Shown here one piece after another: positions 35,770 to 40,711 of a stretch of DNA of 40,711 nucleotides. This DNA is from an uncultured bacterium (GTDB lineage Bacteria; Krumholzibacteriota; Krumholzibacteriia; LZORAL124-64-63), in NCBI GenBank assembly GCA_937910695.1, contig CALEMW010000081.1:1-40711 (forward strand), given 5' to 3'. The notes under the pieces are model-generated. The model saw only the letters and a list, made by a program, of their open reading frames with translations. It did no database searches and had not been told where the DNA came from. The position numbers were made by a program, and so were the translations under genes. Numbering within the stretch: position 1 is the stretch's first letter; each line of letters begins with the position of its first letter.

Positions 35770-37842
35770 CTAGTCGGCGTCCTCCGTCCTGCTCTTTTCG
35801 TAGGCTTCGATCAGTTTCTTGGCCACGTCGCCGGGCACTTCGGAATAGTGGTCGAACTCCATGCTGAACTCGCCCGTCCCCTGGGTCATGGCGCGCAGCG
35901 ACGTGGAGTACTGGTACATCTCGTCCTGGGGCACCATGGCGTTGATGATCTGGATGGGTCCTTCGGCCTCCATGCCCAGCGGCTGTCCGCGACGGCCGGA
36001 GATGTCGCCCATCACGTCGCCCATGTAGGATTCTGGCACACGGATAGTCACCTTCATGACCGGTTCGAGCAGGGTCGGCTTGGCGTCGGGCACGCCCTTC
36101 TGCAGGGCGATGCGCGCCGCGCTCTTGAAGCTGTTCTCGCTCGAGTCCACGGCGTGGAAGGAACCGAAGAAAAGGGCCACCTTCATGTCCACCATCTCAT
36201 AGCCGGCAACGACGCCGCGGTCCATCGTCTCGCGGACGCCCTTCTCGACGGCGGGTATGAACTTGCCCGGAACCACGCCGCCGACGATCTCGTTGGCGAA
36301 CTCGAAGTTCTCGCCACGAGGCAGAGGCTCGAGACGGAGATGGACGTCGCCGAACTGGCCGCGACCGCCGGTCTGCTTCTTGTAGCGGCCCTGGACCTCG
36401 ACGGTGCCCTTGATGGTCTCCTTGAAGGCGACCCGGGGACGCCGGCGTTCCACCTCGACCCCGTAGTGGCTCTTGAGCAGGCCGAGGATGTGGCTCAGGT
36501 GCATCTCGCCCTGCCCGATCAGCAGCGTCTGGCTGAGCTCGCCCTCATGGCGCACCTGGAACGAGCAGTCCTCCTCCAGCAACCGGTTCAGACCCACGCC
36601 CATTTTGTCCTCTTCGCCGGCTGTGGCCGACACGATGGCCTCGGCGCTGGTCGGCGTCGGAATCGCGGGCTTCGGCAGCTCGATGTCGACCCCCGAAGCG
36701 CAGAGGGTCGAACCCGTGGGGCTGGACTTCAGCTTGGCCGCGAGAACGATATCGCCGCAGCTGACGCCATCGACCTTGTCCCGGCTTTTGCCGCTGGCCA
36801 GATTCAACTGACCGATTCGTTCGCTGTTGCCTGTGCTGGACGAAAGCTGGTCGCTCGAGCTGAGCGATCCGCTGAGGATCTTCAACCAGGTCTGGTCGCC
36901 GCCCTGGGCTTCTCGCTGGTACTTGAAGGCATAGGCGATGGTCGGTTTGTCGGGGCCGATCTCGAGAGTGGTTTCACCGTCGGCGGATGTGACGGAGGTG
37001 CGGACCGCCGGACTGGGCAACAGCTTCACGATGTCGTGCAGGAGGGTCGCCACGCCGATCTCGCTGTCGGCTGCGGTCACGAAAATGGGAAATACCTGGC
37101 AGGAAGCCACTCCCGCGGCCAGGCCTGCGACGAGATCCGCATCGCTCAAGGTGCCGTCCTCAAGGAACTTCTCGATGAGCGCTTCATCTGTCTCGGCGGC
37201 AGCGTTCATCAGTTCCTCACGGGCGATCGCCACTTCGTCGACCATGTCGGTGGGAATGTCGATCTCTTTGGCGATACCGTTCCCGTCGAACTCGTAGGCC
37301 TTGTTAACGATCAGATCCACGAGGCCTCGGAACGAATCACCTTCGCCGATGGGGATCTGGGCCGGGACGGTCGTGCCGTCGAGGATGTCGTTCATCTCAC
37401 GAACGGCCTTGGCCCAGTCAGCGTGCTCCTTGTTCATGCGGTTGATCACCAAGAGCATGGGCATGGAACGAGCGCGCGCGATGCGCCAAAGAGCGTCGCT
37501 CGAGACTTCGAGTCCGCCGTCGGCCTTGCACATGAACAGGGCGCCCTCGCAGGCTTCGAAGCTGCAGTAGAGATCGCAGCGGAAGTCGGTCACGCCCGGC
37601 GTGTCGATGACGTTGACCTTCACGCCGTCGACATCCATCCAGGCCATCGCTGCCGAAAGCGTCTGCTTCTTGTCGATCTCTTCGTCGAGATAATCGAACG
37701 ACGAGCTGCCGTCGTCGACGGCACCGCGACGGCCCACCTTTCCAGAGACGTGGAGCATTGCATCAGCCAGACTCGTCTTGCCGACACCATGCGGAGCGAT
37801 CATGGTCACGTTGCGGATCTTATCCATGTCGTAGCTCTTCAA
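35770..37842 (-). CDS. Elongation factor G-like GTPase with altered G motifs
   Basis: 690 aa, five-domain EF-G architecture. Start is TTG 37842 (GGGAGG 6 nt upstream), giving MKSYDMDKIRNVTMIAPHG, like other EF-G-like paralogues. P-loop APHGVGKT 16-23. The switch II segment is DTPGVTDF (80-87), with Val84 where canonical EF-G has His. G4 reads NRMN (134-137) instead of NKMD. Domain IV (GGRGQFGDVHLRLEPL) and domain V (MGDVMGDISGRRGQPLGM) are well conserved, so ribosome binding is likely retained. The canonical fusA is not in the window. Family role is uncertain; EF-G2-type paralogues can lack normal translocase activity. Confidence 0.9.
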   Translation of the reverse strand: MKSYDMDKIRNVTMIAPHGVGKTSLADAMLHVSGKVGRRGAVDDGSSSFDYLDEEIDKKQTLSAAMAWMDVDGVKVNVIDTPGVTDFRCDLYCSFEACEGALFMCKADGGLEVSSDALWRIARARSMPMLLVINRMNKEHADWAKAVREMNDILDGTTVPAQIPIGEGDSFRGLVDLIVNKAYEFDGNGIAKEIDIPTDMVDEVAIAREELMNAAAETDEALIEKFLEDGTLSDADLVAGLAAGVASCQVFPIFVTAADSEIGVATLLHDIVKLLPSPAVRTSVTSADGETTLEIGPDKPTIAYAFKYQREAQGGDQTWLKILSGSLSSSDQLSSSTGNSERIGQLNLASGKSRDKVDGVSCGDIVLAAKLKSSPTGSTLCASGVDIELPKPAIPTPTSAEAIVSATAGEEDKMGVGLNRLLEEDCSFQVRHEGELSQTLLIGQGEMHLSHILGLLKSHYGVEVERRRPRVAFKETIKGTVEVQGRYKKQTGGRGQFGDVHLRLEPLPRGENFEFANEIVGGVVPGKFIPAVEKGVRETMDRGVVAGYEMVDMKVALFFGSFHAVDSSENSFKSAARIALQKGVPDAKPTLLEPVMKVTIRVPESYMGDVMGDISGRRGQPLGMEAEGPIQIINAMVPQDEMYQYSTSLRAMTQGTGEFSMEFDHYSEVPGDVAKKLIEAYEKSRTEDAD

Positions 37843-37948
37843 CGTCGTCCTCCCGTCATCTCTGGGTGGGTCGAGGAATCTTGTAGGCCTTAAAGCGGTA
37901 ACTCGACCTGAAAAGGACGTTTGCCGCATTTATGGGCCAACGACGAAT

Positions 37949-37975
37949 ATTATACCCCAAGGCCAGCGGTGTCAA
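37949..37975 (-). promoter_or_regulatory. Promoter of the EF-G-like gene
   Basis: Minus strand: TTGACA (37970-37975), both boxes perfect when paired with TATAAT (37949-37954) but with a 15-nt spacer. Shifting the -10 to TAATAT gives a 17-nt spacer with four of six matches. Either way this looks like one of the strongest promoters in the window. Confidence 0.65.
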
Positions 37976-37986
37976 TCTCCCGCCCC

Positions 37987-38015
37987 TTGTCCGGTCGATG
38001 TGGATACCCTATGTT
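37987..38015 (+). promoter_or_regulatory. Promoter of the outer-membrane barrel gene
   Basis: TTGTCC (37987-37992), 17 nt, TATGTT (38010-38015). Predicted start near 38022, leaving a leader of about 150 nt before ATG 38174. Confidence 0.45.
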
Positions 38016-38173
38016 TAGGAGCACGGGAGGAAACGTTAGCGCTTGCCGCGTCTGCGTACGTGCATTAACGTTGTTTTCCATCTTCCAAGGAGTTGGCCGG
38101 TCGCCGCCCAAAGCCTTCCAAAACAGGCAGGATGCGCGGCCTTTTCCTCAACGGACCGACCACGAGGTGTTCC

Positions 38174-38983
38174 ATGTCCGATCTGCGTCGCAAAGCTCTT
38201 TTCACGGTGCTGACCCTACTGCTCGCCTTTGCTGCGGCCTCGGCCCAGAACGCGCCCCCCCCCTCCGAGGACACTGTCCCGACTTCGGCCATCAAACGGA
38301 TCGCCATCTCCATCGAAGGCGGCCGCTATTCAGGGTCGGAGTACTTCAGTCTGCCGGCGCTCGATGAGCGAGCTCAGCTCGAAGAGGGCTCCAACGTCGT
38401 GACCCTCTTCAACAATCAGAGTCTGAACCTCGGCGACGAGCTGCCCGTAGACGGATTCACAGCTCCCCGCAAGGAAATCGACTCAGGCCAGGCAGTCTCC
38501 GCCAGGGTGGGGTTCTACCTCAACGATTCGTTCCACGTCGATCTACTCGCCAGCCTGGCCCTCGCCGAAGCGAAATTTTCCGCGCTTCAGTACATTGACG
38601 GCGAACCCACCGTAAGAGTGGGCGGCACCGAAGAGGATGGCTGGGTGGACAGCGGCTTCAGGGCCTACCAGGGCGGCGTGCAGTTGGGCTACGACGCTGC
38701 GTCCCTCGGTCGCCTCGGTCTTTCCCCGAGCTTTGGCATGGGTTTCGGAGGGATCATCAATCGGTTCACCATTCTCGAAGATAAAACCGCCCTCTATTTC
38801 CAGCTCTACGGCGAACTCAGCCGCAGCTTGGGCAACAACTTCAAGGTGACCGGCCGCTATACCGCCACCACCTACTCCCTCGATACGGAGGAAGTTGAGT
38901 ATTCGAAGCAGGTCACGACCTACAACATGACCATCGGCCTCACCTGGCTCTTCGATGCGAATCCAGTCTATGGGGGCCGCTGA
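38174..38983 (+). CDS. Outer-membrane beta-barrel protein (porin-like), function unknown
   Basis: 269 aa. Signal peptide 1-25: basic SDLRRK, hydrophobic LFTVLTLLLAFAAA, likely cleavage after ASAQ or ASA. The mature part has alternating polar/nonpolar strands with frequent Gly and aromatic residues (for example VSARVGFYLNDSFHVDLLASL, GLSPSFGMGFGGI, YGELSRSLGNNFKVTGRYTATTY), as in 8-stranded OmpW/OmpA-type barrels. It ends NPVYGGR, not the usual aromatic residue. ATG 38174 has GAGGTG upstream; a longer in-frame start at 38093 would put the signal peptide in the interior. Monocistronic. Confidence 0.8.
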   Translation: MSDLRRKALFTVLTLLLAFAAASAQNAPPPSEDTVPTSAIKRIAISIEGGRYSGSEYFSLPALDERAQLEEGSNVVTLFNNQSLNLGDELPVDGFTAPRKEIDSGQAVSARVGFYLNDSFHVDLLASLALAEAKFSALQYIDGEPTVRVGGTEEDGWVDSGFRAYQGGVQLGYDAASLGRLGLSPSFGMGFGGIINRFTILEDKTALYFQLYGELSRSLGNNFKVTGRYTATTYSLDTEEVEYSKQVTTYNMTIGLTWLFDANPVYGGR

Positions 38984-39024
38984 TTTCCCGACTTCACGCC
39001 ATCGGGACCTGACCACACATAGCA

Positions 39025-39052
39025 GAGCCGCCGTCCCGAGGGGCGGCGGCTC
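39025..39052. terminator. Bidirectional hairpin between the barrel gene and the H1-like gene
   Basis: GAGCCGCCG (39025-39033) pairs with CGGCGGCTC (39044-39052); CCC/GGG inside can extend the stem past one bulged T. It lies between convergent stops at 38983 and 39079. Confidence 0.65.
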
Positions 39053-39078
39053 CTTCGTATCCGGCGTACCGGATGCGC

Positions 39079-39459
39079 TTACTTCTTCTTGGTCGCCTTC
39101 TTCTTAGGAGCGGCCTTCTTCGCGGCCTTCTTAGCGACCTTCTTCTTCGGGGCAGCCTTCTTGGCGACCTTCTTCTTGGCCACCTTCTTCTTCGCGACCT
39201 TCTTCTTGGCGACCTTCTTCTTGGCCACCTTCTTCTTCGCGACCTTCTTCTTGGCTACCTTCTTCTTGGCGACCTTTTTCTTGGCTACCTTCTTCTTGGC
39301 TACCTTCTTCTTGGCGACCTTCTTGGCCACCTTCTTCTTCGGGGCTGCCTTCTTGGTCACCTTCTTCTTCGTGACCTTCTTGGCCACTTTCTTTTTGGTA
39401 GCCTTCTTCTTGGCGGCCTTCTTCGGGGCCGCCGCTGCCAGCTTCAGACTCTCCTCCAT
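39079..39459 (-). CDS. Lysine/alanine-rich histone H1-like repeat protein
   Basis: 126 aa, almost only Lys, Ala, Val, Thr and Pro. After a short MEESLKLAAAAPKK head it consists of KKKVA/KKVTK/KAAPKKK repeats including ten identical VAKKK units. It resembles eukaryotic H1 C-terminal tails, chlamydial Hc2 and Pseudomonas AlgP, so nonspecific DNA (or RNA) binding in the nucleoid is likely. ATG 39459 follows GCGAGG; upstream in-frame starts are possible (frame open to 39612), but that part has no H1 character. Codon choice varies between repeats (GTA/GTC/GTG for Val), so the protein sequence rather than only the DNA appears conserved. Confidence 0.85.
   Translation of the reverse strand: MEESLKLAAAAPKKAAKKKATKKKVAKKVTKKKVTKKAAPKKKVAKKVAKKKVAKKKVAKKKVAKKKVAKKKVAKKKVAKKKVAKKKVAKKKVAKKKVAKKAAPKKKVAKKAAKKAAPKKKATKKK
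39164..39313. repeat. 15-bp tandem repeat, 10 units, within the H1-like gene
   Basis: Plus-strand unit GCGACCTTCTTCTTG with variants at a few positions (GCC, GCT or GCG first triplet; G or C last base; one TTTTTCTT). Each unit encodes five residues (VAKKK), so gain or loss of units keeps the frame. Confidence 0.9.
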
Positions 39460-39635
39460 CTTGGACCTCGCTTGCTGACTGTCCACGTTGGCCGTCGGGC
39501 GCACCCCGGGTCGACCCGCGAATTTTCGGACACTGGTTCGCTCCTTCGTCACTCCGTCCGCTTGACGAGCATCCCTGCCCGTCGTCGCGTCGTGGTGGCA
39601 CACCCGTGACAAGCTTCGCGCCCCAGACGAATGCG

Positions 39636-39664
39636 ATGATGCCGAGCAGTAAAAACAGTGTCAA
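39636..39664 (-). promoter_or_regulatory. Candidate promoter of the H1-like gene
   Basis: Minus strand: TTGACA (39659-39664, perfect), 17 nt, CATCAT (39636-39641). The -35 begins immediately after the T-run of the tRNA terminator. Start near 39629, leader about 170 nt. Confidence 0.5.
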
Positions 39665-39665
39665 C

Positions 39666-39699
39666 AAAAAAAGGGGAGAACCTTGTGTAGGTTCTCCCC
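39666..39699 (-). terminator. Rho-independent terminator of secG-tRNA-Leu
   Basis: On the minus strand a hairpin GGGGAGAACC-7 nt-GGTTCTCCCC (39673-39699) is followed by seven T residues (39666-39672). The most canonical intrinsic terminator in the window. Confidence 0.92.
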
Positions 39700-39706
39700 A
39701 TTATTT

Positions 39707-39792
39707 TGGTGCTCGGGGCGGGACTTGAACCCGCACGGCTTGTGGCCACTACCCCCTCAAGATAGCGTGTCTACCAATTCCACCACCCGAGC
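39707..39792 (-). tRNA. tRNA-Leu, anticodon GAG
   Basis: 86 nt including an encoded CCA. Acceptor GCTCGGG pairs with CCCGAGC, discriminator A. D-loop TGGTAGAC. Anticodon stem CTATC/GGTAG (one G-U pair) with loop TTGAGGG, so GAG. Long variable arm, as in type II tRNAs, and T-arm GGGTTCAAGTCCC. It starts 8 nt after secG and ends 7 nt before the terminator stem, so it is made from the secG transcript. Confidence 0.95.
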
Positions 39793-39800
39793 ACGAGTCG

Positions 39801-40193
39801 TTACTGCGTGCCGCCGTCGTCGTCCGCTGCACTCGCAGGTGCATCCGTCGAGGTGGCTTCGCCGCCGTCGAGGAGTCCGCCTTCGACTGGCAGGGTCATG
39901 TCGCTGGTCAGCGTTCCCTCGTCGAGAGCGTCGCTCACGATCGAACGTGAGGTGGCCCGATCGCCGGTCAGGATGAACAGGATGGCGGACGTCATGAAGA
40001 ACCCGACAGCCAGATATACGGTCATCTTGTGAAGGACCGAGTTCATGGCTTTGGAGCCGAACATCTGCTGAGGCAGACCGCCACCGCCGCCGAACGCGCC
40101 GGCGAGACCGCCGCCCTTGCTCGACTGCATGAGCACGACACCAACCAGAAGTAGGCTGATAATCACGTGGAGGATCGTGAATAATACGTACAT
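39801..40193 (-). CDS. secG: Preprotein translocase subunit SecG
   Basis: 130 aa. Two transmembrane helices (about 3-22 and 55-75) enclose the conserved VLMQSSKGGGLAGAFGGGG loop and FGSKAMNSVLHKMTVYLAV. The C-terminal 50 residues form an acidic, low-complexity tail. Part of SecYEG. ATG 40193 with CGGGAGAGAG upstream. Preceded by its own promoter, after pgk. Confidence 0.95.
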   Translation of the reverse strand: MYVLFTILHVIISLLLVGVVLMQSSKGGGLAGAFGGGGGLPQQMFGSKAMNSVLHKMTVYLAVGFFMTSAILFILTGDRATSRSIVSDALDEGTLTSDMTLPVEGGLLDGGEATSTDAPASAADDDGGTQ

Positions 40194-40256
40194 GTTTCTC
40201 TCTCCCGCGGAAGTGTCCGCATATGAAACGCCACCGGTCTCCGGCGGCGGAGATCG

Positions 40257-40285
40257 AAGTTAGCACCCGGAGCGGCCCGTGTCAA
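40257..40285 (-). promoter_or_regulatory. Promoter of secG-tRNA-Leu
   Basis: Minus strand: TTGACA (40280-40285), 17 nt, TAACTT (40257-40262), the same boxes and spacing as the rRNA promoter. Start near 40250, leader about 57 nt. Confidence 0.65.
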
Positions 40286-40300
40286 TCGACCAGGGTAAAT

Positions 40301-40711
40301 CTAGCGATCGCTGAGGGCATTCACCCCCGGAAGGTCCATTCCAGCCATGAATTCAAGAGATGCGCCGCCCCCGGTAGAAATGTGGGTCATGCGTCCGGCC
40401 AAGCCTGCCTGGTTGACGGCAGCCACGGAATCGCCGCCGCCGATTACTGAGTGGGCACCGGCGTCGGTGGCCTCGGCGACGGCGCGTGCTACCTCTACGG
40501 TACCGCGCGCGAAGGCCGGCATCTCGAAGACGCCGAGAGGTCCGTTCCAGAAGATCGATCGCGCCTGACGAATGACGTTGCCGTAGCGAGCGATTGTGCG
40601 GCGGCCGATGTCGAGGCCCTGCCAGCCAGGAGGAATATCCGTGACCAAGACCTCCTTCGTCGCGGCGTCATTGCGAAAGTCGTCAGCGACGACTATGTCC
40701 TCGGGCAACAC
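40301..40711 (-). CDS. pgk: Phosphoglycerate kinase, C-terminal part (runs off the right edge)
   Basis: Transfers phosphate from 1,3-bisphosphoglycerate to ADP. Only the last 136 residues are in the window, but they are diagnostic: [10 protein letters not shown] near the middle, the nucleotide-binding [11 protein letters not shown], and [24 protein letters not shown] at the end. The N-terminal substrate domain lies outside. secG follows directly, without the tpiA gene that often stands between pgk and secG. Confidence 0.96.
   Translation of the reverse strand: MLPEDIVVADDFRNDAATKEVLVTDIPPGWQGLDIGRRTIARYGNVIRQARSIFWNGPLGVFEMPAFARGTVEVARAVAEATDAGAHSVIGGGDSVAAVNQAGLAGRMTHISTGGGASLEFMAGMDLPGVNALSDR

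Larger units (their letters stand above)
37843..38173. other. Intergenic divergent region, about 330 bp
   Basis: Separates the EF-G-like gene (minus) from the outer-membrane barrel gene (plus). It holds back-to-back promoters at 37949-37975 (minus) and 37987-38015 (plus), only 11 nt apart at their -35 boxes. Both transcripts have leaders of 100-150 nt. The plus-strand leader includes GGGAGGAAAC near 38030 with no open frame behind it. I see no gene here. Confidence 0.6.

Noticed and set aside
34450..37893. 1147-codon plus-strand open frame
   Set aside because: Shadow of ruvC, yebC and the EF-G-like gene on the minus strand; low-complexity composition, no recognisable domain.
39164..39313. 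Tandem repeat as a CRISPR array
   Set aside because: 15-bp units without spacers, inside a coding sequence.
39073..39609. Leu-rich and Phe-rich plus-strand frames across the repeat, resembling membrane proteins
   Set aside because: They are the complement of KKKVA repeats read in other frames; the Lys-rich minus frame has a start, Shine-Dalgarno and varied synonymous codons.
39131..39667. Minus-strand frame starting with a hydrophobic stretch MLTLFLLLGIIAFVWGAK
   Set aside because: The start falls in the terminator T-run and the frame continues out of phase through the H1-like repeat as a Gly/Glu-rich shadow. Possibly a remnant of a membrane-peptide gene, but not supported as a gene.

Overview
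The window is one continuous stretch of a GC-rich bacterial chromosome from a Gram-negative-type cell. It encodes an outer-membrane beta-barrel protein with a signal peptide, a lipoprotein with a clear lipobox, a class A penicillin-binding protein, SecG and YajC. Only about 308 nt of 16S rRNA are present, so the phylum cannot be fixed. The 16S 5' region, the S16 and KhpA tails and the mix of operons would fit a deep-branching FCB- or PVC-like candidate phylum, for example Krumholzibacteriota (inference). I see no insertion sequence, prophage, integrase or CRISPR array. Almost all coding sequence is recognisable housekeeping.

Layout. (1) 1-308: 5' end of a 16S rRNA gene on the minus strand, with a leader carrying boxA, two inverted repeats and a promoter with a perfect -35. 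(2) 778-2889 (+): class A PBP, ending in a hairpin shared with the convergent nucleoside-salvage operon deoB-cdd-deoA (minus, 5882-2964). (3) A divergent promoter region, then rarA-pfkA (+), a hairpin, and two unassigned minus-strand genes (lipoprotein; 214-aa protein). (4) 10131-20389 (minus): leuS, then a 2072-aa protein that I read as a multidomain protein with a zinc ribbon and a C-terminal SF1-type helicase module whose nucleotide-binding residues are lost, then tryptophanase. (5) 20545-25589 (minus): ffh-rpsP-khpA-rimM-trmD-rplS-rnhB-yraN, a ribosome/SRP operon behind a good sigma70-type promoter. (6) 25712-37842 (minus): an EF-G-like GTPase, yebC, ruvC-ruvA-ruvB, queA-tgt, yajC, def-fmt-rsmB, a PASTA membrane protein and rpe, mostly overlapping or nearly so. 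(7) 38174-38983 (+): outer-membrane barrel, convergent with a lysine-rich histone H1-like gene made of 15-bp tandem repeats. (8) secG-tRNA-Leu(GAG) and the 3' part of pgk (minus).

The genes group by function: protein synthesis and maturation (leuS, ffh, rpsP, rplS, rimM, trmD, rsmB, fmt, def, queA, tgt, EF-G-like), DNA repair and recombination (rarA, ruvABC, rnhB, yraN), export (ffh, yajC, secG), pentose, nucleoside and glycolytic metabolism (deoB, cdd, deoA, pfkA, rpe, pgk), and envelope (PBP, lipoprotein, barrel).

The strongest candidate for something undescribed is the 2072-aa protein at 11610-17828. Secondary items are the EF-G paralogue whose G4 motif reads NRMN and which lacks the catalytic His, the long tails on S16 and KhpA, and the KKKVA repeat protein whose promoter abuts a tRNA terminator. 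Start codons are unusually varied: at least four TTG and many GTG starts, most with a clear Shine-Dalgarno sequence.
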